Source: an uncultured Bacteroides sp.
GTDB taxonomy: Bacteria > Bacteroidota > Bacteroidia > Bacteroidales > Bacteroidaceae
Assembly: GCF_937912035.1 (NCBI RefSeq)
Contig: NZ_CALDPF010000040.1
Location: 1-59,226 of the forward strand
DNA length: 59,226 nt
Direction: 5' to 3'
Part shown: positions 24,693 through 33,321 of the stretch, piece after piece
Layout of the letters: each line of letters opens with the position of its first letter
How positions within the stretch are numbered: the first letter of the stretch is position 1
Position numbers and translations under genes: made by a program
The notes under the pieces: model-generated
Told to the model about the DNA's origin: nothing
The model's input: the letters and a program-made list of their open reading frames with translations, nothing else
The model's database searches: none

Positions 24693-25526
24693 TTACTCAT
24701 TTTCAGTAAAAATGTGCATCGGAACAGGGGAATAGAAGTGGTTCAAAGGTCCGTGTCCCTTACCTATTGATACATCTTTACCGTTGAGAATACCGTTGTG
24801 AACATATTCTTTAGCCTTTTCTACAGCAGTATTAAGTGTTTCTCCCAATGCCAGGTAAGTGGCTATGGCAGATGATAATGTACATCCGGTGCCATGGGTG
24901 TTTTTACTTGAAATTTTTGATGCTCTATAAATATAAGGTGTTTTTTCTCCTTTAATGCACAATACATCGCACATGTCATCTCCATTCAGATGTCCGCCTT
25001 TTATCAGTACGGCATTGCATCCAAGCTCTAATATTTTCTCTCCTGCAGATGTCATTGACTTTACGTCATCAGGGCAGTTCCCTGTAAGTACCATTGCTTC
25101 GCTTAGATTGGGTGTTATTAATGTAGCAAGTGGTATGAGTTCGCTCTTAATTGCATCTATAGCTTCATCTTCAATAAGTTTGCTTCCGCTTGTTGATACC
25201 ATGACAGGATCGAAAACAACATATCGTGGTCTGTATTCTTTTATGCTTGAGGCTATTGCGTTTACTATTTCTACATCGTTTATCATCCCTATTTTGACAG
25301 CAAGAGGTTTGATGTCTGTCATTACGGCGTCAATCTGTGCTTTTACGTACGATGCAGGTATCGGGTGAATACCTGTTACTCCACAAGTGTTCTGTACCGT
25401 TACCGCTGTTATGGCACTTGCCGCATATCCGCCTAGTGCAGATATTGCTTTTATGTCTGCTTGTATTCCGGCACCTCCGCTACAGTCAGAACCAGCTATT
25501 GTCAATACACAATTATATTTCTTCAT
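24693..25526 (-). CDS. thiD: Hydroxymethylpyrimidine/phosphomethylpyrimidine kinase
   Basis: A 277-residue ThiD in the thiamine pathway, phosphorylating HMP and HMP-P. The N-terminal LTIAGSDCSGGAGIQAD and the C-terminal anion hole NTHGTGCTLSSAIA of the ribokinase-like fold are clear. An in-frame start 13 codons further upstream (25565) exists, but MKKYNCVLTIAGSD is the usual N-terminus, so 25526 is chosen. A -7 element TATTTTTG (minus, 25560-25553) just upstream supports this start, since the longer form would begin before the transcript. No TPP riboswitch is seen. Confidence 0.92.
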   Translation of the reverse strand: MKKYNCVLTIAGSDCSGGAGIQADIKAISALGGYAASAITAVTVQNTCGVTGIHPIPASYVKAQIDAVMTDIKPLAVKIGMINDVEIVNAIASSIKEYRPRYVVFDPVMVSTSGSKLIEDEAIDAIKSELIPLATLITPNLSEAMVLTGNCPDDVKSMTSAGEKILELGCNAVLIKGGHLNGDDMCDVLCIKGEKTPYIYRASKISSKNTHGTGCTLSSAIATYLALGETLNTAVEKAKEYVHNGILNGKDVSIGKGHGPLNHFYSPVPMHIFTENE

Positions 25527-25635
25527 TATCAGTGTTATATTAAATTTTAATACAAAAATAGTCATTATTTTTGTATAGGTCTCTTTTAGAGGTTAAATGT
25601 TATTATCTTATATTTATGAAATAATAATCAAAATG

Positions 25636-25665
25636 TTGCTTTTTATGAAAAAACAACTAATTTTG
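25636..25665 (+). promoter_or_regulatory. Bacteroides-type promoter of manC
   Basis: TTG (25636-25638), 19 bp, TAATTTTG (25658-25665), 20 bp before the first start codon. Confidence 0.65.
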
Positions 25666-25684
25666 CAGTTGTTATAATTGAAGA

Positions 25685-26758
25685 ATGTTTATGGAAATGA
25701 ATATAAATAATCACATTGTGATAATGGCCGGGGGTATAGGTGGCAGATTCTGGCCTATGAGTAGTAAGGAACTGCCTAAGCAGTTCATTGATGTACTTGG
25801 ATGCGGACGTACTCTGATTCAACTAACCGTAGACAGATTTAAGGGAATATGTCCGGCTGAAAATATATGGGTAGTAACATCTGCGAATTACGAGCAAATA
25901 ATTAAGGAACAGTTGCCGGAAATACCTTCAGAACAAATATTATTGGAACCATGCCGACGTAATACCGCTCCATGCATTGCATACGTTAGCTGGAAGATAA
26001 AGTCAAGAAATCCAAAAGCAAATATAGTAGTTACACCTAGCGACCACATAGTAATGGATGTTAATGAGTTTAGAAGAGTGATAAACTCAGCGATGAAGTT
26101 TACGTCATCATCCGATGCTATTGTAACTTTGGGAATGAAGGCTACTCGCCCTGAAACAGGATATGGATATATTGAAGCCGATCTGACAATGGCTTGTCCT
26201 TCTAATAAAGAAATATATAGAGTAGACGCTTTCAAGGAAAAACCGGATCTGGAAACAGCTAAAAGATATATACAAAAGAAAAATTTCTTTTGGAATGCAG
26301 GAATATTTGTATGGAACGTAAATACAATAGTAAATGCTATGCGAGTTTATCAGCCGGCATTGAGTAAGATTTTTGAAAAAATGTTGCCATACTTCTTTAC
26401 AGATAAAGAACAGGAAATGATAAATGAGTTGTTCCCTATGTGTGAAAACATTTCTGTGGATTATGCTGTAATGGAGAAGGCTGACGAAATTTATGTTTTC
26501 CCGGCTTCGTTCGGATGGAGTGATTTGGGTACATGGGGATCTTTGCATGAGAATTCGCAGAAGGATGCACAGGGTAATGTTTGTATAGGCGAAAATATAA
26601 AGATGTACGAATCAAGAAATTGTGTAGTACACACTACTCAGGAGAAAAAAGTGGTTATACAGGGACTGGACGGATATATTATTGCAGAGAAGAATGATAC
26701 GTTGCTTGTATGTCGTCTGAGTGAAGAGCAAAGAATTAAAGAATTCTCGGAAGATTGA
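25685..26758 (+). CDS. manC: Mannose-1-phosphate guanylyltransferase
   Basis: A 357-residue nucleotidyltransferase making GDP-mannose from GTP and mannose-1-phosphate, for capsule, glycoprotein or fucose precursors. The signature AGGIGGRFWPMSSKELPKQF-type pyrophosphorylase loop is at residues 15 onward. VTPSDH, ETGYGYIE and FKEKPD blocks follow, then a left-handed helix tail. The phosphomannose isomerase domain of two-domain ManC proteins is absent. Alternative starts at codons 3 and 5 are possible. It is a single gene with its own promoter and terminator. Confidence 0.93.
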   Translation: MFMEMNINNHIVIMAGGIGGRFWPMSSKELPKQFIDVLGCGRTLIQLTVDRFKGICPAENIWVVTSANYEQIIKEQLPEIPSEQILLEPCRRNTAPCIAYVSWKIKSRNPKANIVVTPSDHIVMDVNEFRRVINSAMKFTSSSDAIVTLGMKATRPETGYGYIEADLTMACPSNKEIYRVDAFKEKPDLETAKRYIQKKNFFWNAGIFVWNVNTIVNAMRVYQPALSKIFEKMLPYFFTDKEQEMINELFPMCENISVDYAVMEKADEIYVFPASFGWSDLGTWGSLHENSQKDAQGNVCIGENIKMYESRNCVVHTTQEKKVVIQGLDGYIIAEKNDTLLVCRLSEEQRIKEFSED

Positions 26759-26781
26759 AATTATTTAATCGTTTTAAAAAT

Positions 26782-26823
26782 AAGACCGGATAAGGAGGTT
26801 AACTCCTCAAATCCGGTCTTTTT
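26782..26823 (+). terminator. Terminator after manC
   Basis: AAGACCGGAT (26782-26791) pairs with ATCCGGTCTT (26811-26820), with an inner GGAGG/CCTCC stem and TTTTTG after it on the plus strand. Confidence 0.9.
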
Positions 26824-26861
26824 GTTTGTGGTTATGAGTGATTGGTTATTGTGTTGTTGCT

Positions 26862-27365
26862 TTATCTGATAGCAGCCAATGCCGCATCGTAATTAGGTTC
26901 TTGTGTTATCTCAGGAACCAGTTCAGTATAAATAATCTCACCTGCAGGGTTAATTACCACTACCGAACGTGCAAGAAGTCCGCTCAATGGACCGTCGGTA
27001 ATGAGTACTCCATATTTAGTGTCGAAATCAGAAGGATTTCTGAAATCTGATAATGGAATTACGTTTTCTATTCCTTCTGTAGTACAGAAACGTCCCTGGG
27101 CAAAAGGTAGATCCTTTGATATTGCCAAAACCACTGTATTTTCCATTTTAGCTGCCAATTGGTTGAACTTTCTTACAGAAGTGGCACATACACCTGTGTC
27201 CAGACTTGGGAAAATATTCAGAACCACAAATTTGCCTTTTGTGTCCGACAGTTTGAACTGACTTAAATCACCTTTTACCATTGTGAATTCCGGAGCAGTA
27301 ACTCCAGTCTTTATGAATTCGCCAGCCAGATTTACGACTGAACCTTTAAATGCTGTTTTTGACAT
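26862..27365 (-). CDS. tpx: Thiol peroxidase (Tpx, atypical 2-Cys peroxiredoxin)
   Basis: A 167-residue peroxiredoxin reducing hydrogen peroxide and organic peroxides with thioredoxin. The peroxidatic cysteine is C60 (DTGVCATSVRKFN) and the resolving cysteine C94 (GRFCTTEG), the arrangement specific to Tpx. The length is standard. It is divergent from the ADP-ribosylglycohydrolase gene. No clear -7 element is seen in the 101 bp between them. Confidence 0.95.
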   Translation of the reverse strand: MSKTAFKGSVVNLAGEFIKTGVTAPEFTMVKGDLSQFKLSDTKGKFVVLNIFPSLDTGVCATSVRKFNQLAAKMENTVVLAISKDLPFAQGRFCTTEGIENVIPLSDFRNPSDFDTKYGVLITDGPLSGLLARSVVVINPAGEIIYTELVPEITQEPNYDAALAAIR

Positions 27366-27466
27366 ATTTGTTTGATTTTATTTGTTTATAATCATATAAC
27401 GTATTATATTGTAATATTGTTCATAACAGAAGAAAAAAAATTATATTTAAAAACAGATTCTTAAAA

Positions 27467-28321
27467 ATGTTGGGTGCAGTAATAGGAGATATTGCAGGTT
27501 CTGTATATGAATTCAGCAATACGAGGAATTATAATTTTGAAATGTTTCCGGCAGGAAGTAATTTCACAGACGATACAGTAATGACAATGGCAGTGGCCGA
27601 ATGGGCTTTAAATAATGATATTTGTGCGGATGTTGAAGTTCAGACAAAACAGCTTGAAAATATTATGGTGGATGTGGCAAAAGAGATTCCATGTCCAATG
27701 GGAGGATATGGAGGAGGATTTCGTACCTGGCTTTTCCAACCCGAAAAACTTATCGATTATCGCACGGGTAAACCTGCATCCGGACGTTGTCCTTACAATT
27801 CATGGGGAAACGGTTCTGCCATGCGAACGTCTTCCATAGGGTGGTTATATGATGATATTGATACTACATTGAAAGTAGCTGAAACAGCAGCAGCCATAAC
27901 TCATAATCATCCTGAAGGGATTAAAGGGGCACAAGCGGTTTCTGCTGCCATTTTTATGGCAAGGAACGGAGCGGCAAAAGAGGATATTAAAAAGTATATC
28001 AGTACGAAATTTCATTACAATCTAGATTTGTCCTGGGAATATCTTCATGAAACTTATGAGTGGAATTCAAGTTGTCAGGGTACTGTACCACAGGCCGTAA
28101 TAGCTTTTCTTGTGAGTGATGATTTCGAGGGTGCCATACGTAGGGCTATATCTATTGGTGGTGACAGTGATACATTGGCTTGTATCACAGGCAGTATAGC
28201 AGAGGCTTATTATAAAGATATTCCGAAGTTTATGGTTTGCAAGGCTATGACTTTGCTTCCTGAGAGATTTAGAAAGGTGTTGGAAATGATGGGTAAGAGA
28301 GGAGATTACCCCATTTGGTAG
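27467..28321 (+). CDS. ADP-ribosylglycohydrolase family protein
   Basis: A 284-residue DraG/ARH-type hydrolase. Metal-binding blocks are GDIAGSVYE (residues 7-15), FTDDTVMTMAV (33-43), HNHPEGIKGA in the middle and GGDSDTLACITGSIAEA near residue 240. Such enzymes remove ADP-ribose from proteins or small molecules. No partner ADP-ribosyltransferase is in the window, so the substrate is unknown. There is no signal peptide and it is cytosolic. It is probably monocistronic. Confidence 0.9.
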   Translation: MLGAVIGDIAGSVYEFSNTRNYNFEMFPAGSNFTDDTVMTMAVAEWALNNDICADVEVQTKQLENIMVDVAKEIPCPMGGYGGGFRTWLFQPEKLIDYRTGKPASGRCPYNSWGNGSAMRTSSIGWLYDDIDTTLKVAETAAAITHNHPEGIKGAQAVSAAIFMARNGAAKEDIKKYISTKFHYNLDLSWEYLHETYEWNSSCQGTVPQAVIAFLVSDDFEGAIRRAISIGGDSDTLACITGSIAEAYYKDIPKFMVCKAMTLLPERFRKVLEMMGKRGDYPIW

Positions 28322-28410
28322 TCATAAATTCCCGTTTGGTGGATTAAGTTTTACTATTGTTTGTCTGTTATATATTTTTGTGATTATAATAAAATTCAAA
28401 AGTATTCACT

Positions 28411-28977
28411 ATGACAAGAAAGAAAACATTGGTAATAGTATTCGCTATCATGCTGTCTGCATCATGGGATGTTTCTGTTGCAGATACTGTTTATGATGAA
28501 CCACAGAAAAAGGAGTTTGAGAAAAAAGAGGTTCCTAATCCGGAAAAGGCTGCAAAGAAAAGAACTGACGATATGGACAAGGTTCTTTGCCTGACAGAAA
28601 AACAGTATAAAAAGATTTATAAACTTTATCTTAAAGACGAAAAGGAAAAAGTAGAAAAAATGTTCAGCCGAACCGGAGGACAACCTTTGATGAATGGTTC
28701 AAGACCTCCAATGGGTATGGGACAACCTCCCATGGGTGGCGGATTTCCTCCTATGGCTGGTAATCATCCAGACTTCGGAGAAGGAGGACCGAAGATGCCA
28801 CCTGAGCATATCAAAGAAAAAATGGCTGAAGAGATAAAAAAACATGAGGAAAAGATGCTTAAAAAAATACGTAAGATTCTTGATGACGAACAATATGAAA
28901 AGTGGATTGAAATAAAGCCGAAAGCTTTGGAAAAACCGCTTCAAAGTACTGGCAGACCTAAACCTCAGGATTTATAA
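28411..28977 (+). CDS. Small exported protein, Met/Pro/Gly-rich centre (DUF4890- or Spy-like)
   Basis: A 188-residue protein with a signal peptide ending SVA-D, so periplasmic. Two charged helical parts (DKVLCLTEKQYKKIYKLY and EEKMLKKIRKILDDEQYEKW) flank a central repeat rich in PPMG and GQPPMGG. The LTEKQ and DDEQYEKW pattern recalls the LTxxQ repeats of Spy/CpxP-like proteins and the Bacteroidales DUF4890 group. The methionine-rich centre could bind copper, which is inference. A -7 element TATTTTTG is at 28373-28380. Its last 13 bases overlap the 3' end of the convergent arginase-like gene. Confidence 0.65.
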   Translation: MTRKKTLVIVFAIMLSASWDVSVADTVYDEPQKKEFEKKEVPNPEKAAKKRTDDMDKVLCLTEKQYKKIYKLYLKDEKEKVEKMFSRTGGQPLMNGSRPPMGMGQPPMGGGFPPMAGNHPDFGEGGPKMPPEHIKEKMAEEIKKHEEKMLKKIRKILDDEQYEKWIEIKPKALEKPLQSTGRPKPQDL

Positions 28978-28988
28978 TCCTGCAGGTT
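28961..28988. terminator. Possible bidirectional terminator over two overlapping stop codons
   Basis: AACCTCAGGATT (28961-28972) pairs with AATCCTGCAGGTT (28976-28988) with one bulge and a 3-base loop. It covers the overlapping 3' ends of the two convergent genes. No strong T tract follows. Confidence 0.4.
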
Positions 28989-29726
28989 TAGTTCAGCCAA
29001 TTGTCTGTTTATTTCATTGTCTTTCCGTATATTTTCGTCGTGCATTCCGAGTATGGAATATTTACATTCGCCACAGATATCTATACCTATAATTTTTCCA
29101 TGTTTCAGCAGTATTGACAGTAGGCGTTTCAGCTCTGTCATAGTAGCTTTCCCTTGATCCCAGTTGGTTACATCTTCCCTAGGATTAAGAACATCTTTGT
29201 CTATTGAAATATATATTGGTAGATTGAAATGCATGTTGTAGAAACGTTGCCATGCATCATGGTCTTCAAGTTGAGATTCCTTGAACTCTATCAGTTTGTC
29301 TGTATACCTGCTGTCTATCTTTCTCAGAAGTTCGTCTGACGTACCTATCAGAATAACTTTTTTCAGACGTTTATTTGTATCGATAGATGATTTAACCCAA
29401 GAACCGCATGTTAATAGTTCATCGAATAGGGAAGGTTGCATATCCGGATGATGGTCGAACACTACTAGAATGAAGTCTTCTTGAATCTTGTCTGTGAAGA
29501 ACTTTGATATATAATGATAATTTCCTGAATCTATGAAATGAATTCCTTGCGGAGGCAGATCCATTATACGTTTTCGTATTTCTTCTGATGCCTCATTGTC
29601 ACAAAAGCAGTTTGCTCCTGATATGTCGGTACAGTTTATCCATTTTATTTTCTCATTCTTGTAAAATGATTCTTCTGTATAGACATCAGAAAAATTTAAA
29701 ATTACAATATCATGTTCCATATTCAA
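28965..29726 (-). CDS. Arginase-like (ureohydrolase superfamily) protein
   Basis: A 253-residue protein with manganese-site motifs of the arginase/agmatinase superfamily: FDHHPDMQP (about residues 90-98, for DxHxD) and ISIDKDVLNP (about 173-182, for SxDxDxxDP). The usual GGDHS motif is not evident; the equivalent region reads IDSGNYHYI, so one ligand is unusual. It may hydrolyse a guanidino compound or be a formimidoyl or other family member. It is shorter than true arginases (about 300). A start two codons later (29720) is equally possible. Confidence 0.7.
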   Translation of the reverse strand: MNMEHDIVILNFSDVYTEESFYKNEKIKWINCTDISGANCFCDNEASEEIRKRIMDLPPQGIHFIDSGNYHYISKFFTDKIQEDFILVVFDHHPDMQPSLFDELLTCGSWVKSSIDTNKRLKKVILIGTSDELLRKIDSRYTDKLIEFKESQLEDHDAWQRFYNMHFNLPIYISIDKDVLNPREDVTNWDQGKATMTELKRLLSILLKHGKIIGIDICGECKYSILGMHDENIRKDNEINRQLAELNLQDYKS

Positions 29727-29873
29727 TAGTATTTAATCTTTAGTTGCTCTGCAAGTAGATTAATTCTTGCTTCTCGCTCAAAGATACTGAAAAATCACCT
29801 ATAGTGCTATTATTTAAGAATAATTGTATAAAAAACAATTATAAAATATTCTTATGTTGTAAAACATAAAATG

Positions 29874-29881
29874 TAAATTTG
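29874..29881 (+). promoter_or_regulatory. -7 element for the MFS gene
   Basis: TAAATTTG matches TAnnTTTG, 54 bp before the chosen start codon at 29936. It lies over the in-frame codons upstream of 29936, which argues against a longer protein. Confidence 0.45.
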
Positions 29882-29935
29882 CACAAAAATTTTCAACACA
29901 AAAATATTAATAGATTAACAAATAGATATAGAATT

Positions 29936-31087
29936 ATGAAAAAGAGTCTTATAGCACTGGCCTTCGGTACTTTGGCATTAGGTATGGCTGAGTTTGCCAT
30001 GATGGGTATTTTGCCGTATGTAGCTTCTGATTTTGGAATAAGCATATCCGAGGCAGGTCATCTTATATCTGCATACGCACTTGGTGTATGTTTTGGTGCG
30101 CCTGTATTGGTTCTTGCGCGAAAGAAATCGCTTAAACATCTGCTTATGGTACTTGTTTCGCTCATAGTTGTGGGAAATCTTTGTGCATCTATGGCACCGA
30201 ATTACTGGGTAATGATGATCGGTCGTTTCATCTCAGGTTTGCCTCATGGAGCTTATTTCGGTGTGGCTTCTATTGTGGCATCAAAGCTCGCAGATAAAGG
30301 AAAAAGTTCAGAGGCAGTTTCTATTATGATAGCAGGAATGACTGTTGCGAATTTGTTTGGTGTACCGTTGGGTACGTCATTGAGCCATCTTATTTCGTGG
30401 CGTTCCACATTCCTTTTTGTCGGTCTTTGGGGAATAATTGTTTTCTATTATATATGGCGTTGGGTTCCAGTGGTAGAAGGCTTGCAGGATATAGGTTTTA
30501 AGGGGCAGTTCCGGTTTCTTCGCACTCCGGCTCCGTGGCTTATTCTAGGTGCCACAGCTTTGGGAAATGGCGGTGTGTTCTGCTGGTACAGCTATATCAG
30601 TCCGCTTCTGACTAATGTTTCTGGTTTTTCGGAAAGTAGTATGACGGCACTTATGGTACTTGCCGGATTTGGTATGGTAGTGGGAAATCTCATTAGCGGA
30701 CGAATGTCTGACCGTTATACTCCGGGACGGGTGTTGATGATTGCCCAGGGTGGTATATGTCTAATATTGCTGGCTATCTTCTTTTTATCATCAAATCCTT
30801 GGCTTTCTGTTTCTCTTATGTTTCTATGTACAGCCGGACTTTTTGCTGTATCTAGTCCAGAACAGTTGTTGATAATACGAGTGGCACCGGGAGGAGAGAT
30901 GCTTGGAGGTGCATGCATCCAGATAGCATTCAATTTCGGTAATGCCGTGGGAGCATACGCAGGAGGCCTTGCGGTTACTAACGGCTTCCAGTATGCGGCT
31001 CTTGTAGGAATGCCGTTTGCTATGGTAGGTTTCATACTGGCTGTGATATTTTACAGGCGGTATCAGGTGAGGTATGAGGTAAAGTGA
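29936..31087 (+). CDS. MFS transporter, AraJ-like
   Basis: A 383-residue inner-membrane major facilitator with about 12 hydrophobic segments, starting MKKSLIALAFGTLALGMAEF. The family motif GRFISGLPHGAYFGVASIVA lies between helices 4 and 5. This pattern is typical of AraJ/YdhP-type exporters of sugars or drugs. The substrate cannot be told. An upstream in-frame start at 29879 is rejected because a promoter -7 element overlaps it and the extra residues are polar and unlike the family. Confidence 0.88.
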   Translation: MKKSLIALAFGTLALGMAEFAMMGILPYVASDFGISISEAGHLISAYALGVCFGAPVLVLARKKSLKHLLMVLVSLIVVGNLCASMAPNYWVMMIGRFISGLPHGAYFGVASIVASKLADKGKSSEAVSIMIAGMTVANLFGVPLGTSLSHLISWRSTFLFVGLWGIIVFYYIWRWVPVVEGLQDIGFKGQFRFLRTPAPWLILGATALGNGGVFCWYSYISPLLTNVSGFSESSMTALMVLAGFGMVVGNLISGRMSDRYTPGRVLMIAQGGICLILLAIFFLSSNPWLSVSLMFLCTAGLFAVSSPEQLLIIRVAPGGEMLGGACIQIAFNFGNAVGAYAGGLAVTNGFQYAALVGMPFAMVGFILAVIFYRRYQVRYEVK

Positions 31088-31221
31088 TAATAAAAAATTA
31101 CCAATGTACTAATCTGTTATAATAAAATTTCTTTGGATATTTTTTATCTTTGCGACGATATAACTGCCGAGGTGACATTAAGCAGGAGCAAATTTGTATT
31201 AATCTAATTAACGTATCAACT

Positions 31222-31554
31222 ATGTACACAGTAATTAAAAGGATGGAAATTTCAGCCTCACACTCGCTACAGCTGTCTTACCAGAGCAAATGCGAGAAGC
31301 TTCATGGTCACAACTGGATTATAACCGTTTATTGCCGTTCGAAAGAGCTTGACGAAAACGGTATGGTGGTAGATTTTACTCACATAAAGCATGCCGTGGA
31401 AAAACAGCTTGACCATAATAACTTGAATGATGTACTGCCTTTTAATCCTACGGCAGAAAATATTGCATACTGGGTTTGCTGTCAGGTTCCTCATTGTTTC
31501 AGGGTAGAAGTAAAAGAATCGGAAGGTAATACGGCTATCTATGAGAAAGATTAA
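31222..31554 (+). CDS. queD: 6-carboxy-tetrahydropterin synthase QueD
   Basis: A 110-residue enzyme of queuosine biosynthesis that turns 7,8-dihydroneopterin triphosphate into 6-carboxytetrahydropterin. Zinc ligands H14 (SASHSL), H28 and H30 (LHGHNW) and catalytic C24 (SKCEKL) are present. The start at 31222 gives the usual N-terminus, and a longer in-frame start (31150) only adds unrelated residues. A -7 element TATCTTTG lies at 31145-31152, giving a leader of about 65 bases that I could not match to a preQ1 riboswitch. It overlaps queE by 14 bases. Confidence 0.93.
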   Translation: MYTVIKRMEISASHSLQLSYQSKCEKLHGHNWIITVYCRSKELDENGMVVDFTHIKHAVEKQLDHNNLNDVLPFNPTAENIAYWVCCQVPHCFRVEVKESEGNTAIYEKD

Positions 31555-32086
31555 CGAGATTTTCTACAGCTTGCAGGGTGAAGGGTTTCATACGGGAACT
31601 CCTGCTGTTTTTGTCCGTTTCTCGGGATGTAACTTGAAATGCGATTTTTGCGATACACAGCATGAAGAAGGTCGGATGATGTCGGATGATGAAATTATAG
31701 CGGAAGTATGCAAATATCCATGCCGGATGGTGATTCTTACTGGTGGAGAACCAGGACTTTGGATTGACAACAAGCTTACAGCTGCTTTACATGCGGCAGG
31801 GAAATATATTTCTATAGAAACTAATGGCACTTGTATTTTGCCGGAGGATATTGACTGGGTTACCTGTTCTCCCAAGGAGGGTGCCATACTTAAAGTATCA
31901 CGTATTGATGAAGTGAAAGTGGTATATGTAGGTCAGGATGTGTATGAATATCTGAAACTGCCAGCAAGGCATTTCTTCCTGCAACCATGCTCAGGACAAA
32001 ACACCAATGATGTAATATCTTACATCAAGGAACATCCACAGTGGCGACTTAGCCTTCAGACACATAAACTTATTGATATCCCATAA
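31541..32086 (+). CDS. queE: 7-carboxy-7-deazaguanine synthase QueE
   Basis: A 181-residue radical SAM enzyme making 7-carboxy-7-deazaguanine from the QueD product. The iron-sulfur motif CxxxCxxC is C30, C34, C37 in SGCNLKCDFCDT. The TGGEP motif follows near residue 68. It is shorter than the E. coli form but in the range of Bacteroidetes QueE. It overlaps queD by 14 bases, so the two are translationally coupled. queC and queF are not in the window. Confidence 0.94.
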   Translation: MRKINEIFYSLQGEGFHTGTPAVFVRFSGCNLKCDFCDTQHEEGRMMSDDEIIAEVCKYPCRMVILTGGEPGLWIDNKLTAALHAAGKYISIETNGTCILPEDIDWVTCSPKEGAILKVSRIDEVKVVYVGQDVYEYLKLPARHFFLQPCSGQNTNDVISYIKEHPQWRLSLQTHKLIDIP

Positions 32087-32146
32087 TATAACCTGAGTTC
32101 AAAATATAAATGTATAGTTTCCTAATTATAAACGTCTATGGTGATT

Positions 32147-32234
32147 TACCGTAACACGTACGTGTTACACTCGTTACACGAACGTGTTGCGCGCGTTACA
32201 CGTTGGTGTTCCGCCCGTAACACGAGCGTGTTAC
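32147..32234. repeat. 88-bp palindromic array B (4 x 22 bp, ACACG-NN-CGTGT)
   Basis: Four tandem 22-bp units (32147, 32169, 32191, 32213) with consensus CGTWACACG-NN-CGTGTWACG. Centres are TA, AA, TT and AG. Unit 3 has one mismatch in the core (GGTGT). Total length and unit count match arrays A and C, but the outer arms differ (GTWAC instead of CTCSAC). It lies 60 bp after queE and 154 bp before the glucosaminidase gene. The remaining bases of 32087-32388 hold a -7 element TATGTTTG (32356-32363) and nothing else I recognise. Confidence 0.9.
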
Positions 32235-32388
32235 TCCAAATCAGGGCTGTTATTTCTTCCAATATATCAAATCTTTGGACAATAATTTTATTGTCAAGAG
32301 TCCGAATGAACGAAAAAACATCTTATTGGCTACAGTTTAAGTCATATTTTTTCAGTATGTTTGTAACTGCTTTTCAATATTAAAGACA

Positions 32389-33276
32389 ATGAAAAAATAT
32401 CTTGCATTAATTTTTATATTCATTACCGGACTTTCTGTTACGGTGTCAGCACAAAAGAGGAATCAGGCTTATGAGGACTATATAAGGAAGTATAGGGGAA
32501 TAGCGGTTGATGAAATGAAAAAGTATCGTATTCCTGCCAGCATTACTTTGGCTCAGGGATTGCTTGAATCGGGGGCGGGAAGGAGTACTTTGGCCAGGAA
32601 ATCGAATAATCATTTTGGTATAAAATGTGGTCGATCATGGGATGGACGTACTGTACGCCATGATGATGACCGACGCAACGAGTGTTTCCGTGCATATAGG
32701 CATGCCAAAGATTCGTATGAAGATCATTCAAAATTTCTGCGTACTGGAGCCAGGTATGCTTTCCTTTTCCGATTGAAAATAACAGATTACAAGGGTTGGG
32801 CACGAGGATTGAAGAAGGCCGGATATGCTACAGATCCTAAATATGCTGACAGACTGATTGATATTATTGAACTGTATGATCTTGACCAATACGATCGTAA
32901 AGGTGGTTTGGAATGGGTGGAAAAGGTACCTAATCCACATCAGCCTTATTTGGCAAACGAGATGCTGTATATTGTCGCACGTAAGGGAGATTCTTTCAAG
33001 TCACTGGGCTATGAGTTTGATATCAGTAGCCGCAAACTCCGAAAGTATAATGAACTGCCTAAGGACTACGTATTCCGTGGTGGAGAGGTTATTTATCTGG
33101 AAGAGAAACGTAAGAAGGCAACCAAGGACCATATAGTATATGTTGTAAAAGCGGGAGATTCTATGTATTCCATATCGCAGATGTTCGGAATAAAGTTGAA
33201 ATACCTTTATAAGATGAATAAAATGGATGAAGATGCTCCAGCTCCAGAAGTTGGTGATATTCTTCGCTTGAGATAA
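32389..33276 (+). CDS. Exported N-acetylglucosaminidase (GH73) with two LysM domains
   Basis: A 295-residue peptidoglycan hydrolase. A signal peptide (ending VSA-QK) is followed by a mannosyl-glycoprotein endo-beta-N-acetylglucosaminidase-like GH73 domain with the catalytic Glu in AQGLLESGAGRSTLA and the SNNHFGIKC block. Two LysM modules follow: about residues 198-240 (weaker) and 246-294 (VYVVKAGDSMYSISQMFG to GDILRLR). It probably trims cell-wall glycan in the periplasm. It is flanked by array B upstream and a TTTAAA array downstream. Confidence 0.92.
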   Translation: MKKYLALIFIFITGLSVTVSAQKRNQAYEDYIRKYRGIAVDEMKKYRIPASITLAQGLLESGAGRSTLARKSNNHFGIKCGRSWDGRTVRHDDDRRNECFRAYRHAKDSYEDHSKFLRTGARYAFLFRLKITDYKGWARGLKKAGYATDPKYADRLIDIIELYDLDQYDRKGGLEWVEKVPNPHQPYLANEMLYIVARKGDSFKSLGYEFDISSRKLRKYNELPKDYVFRGGEVIYLEEKRKKATKDHIVYVVKAGDSMYSISQMFGIKLKYLYKMNKMDEDAPAPEVGDILRLR

Positions 33277-33321
33277 AAATACTGATGATTCAACAGAGGG
33301 TATGAGTTAGATCTTCAATCA

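Noticed and set aside
25527..25684. TPP riboswitch upstream of thiD
   Set aside because: The spacer is AT-rich and lacks the conserved CTGAGA and ACCTGA-type segments, and the transcript starts only about 30 bp upstream.
29879..29935. N-terminal extension of the MFS transporter
   Set aside because: A promoter -7 element overlaps the upstream start and the extra residues are polar and unlike the family N-terminus.
31153..31221. preQ1 riboswitch upstream of queD
   Set aside because: The leader was examined because queD-queE make queuosine precursors, but I could not find the preQ1 loop and tail sequences or a convincing pseudoknot.
32147..32234. Arrays as antitoxin RNA of a type III toxin-antitoxin system
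   Set aside because: Tandem repeats before a gene fit superficially, but the following genes (HU-like, glucosaminidase, sigma operon) are not ToxN-like and the arrays differ in orientation to the neighbouring genes.
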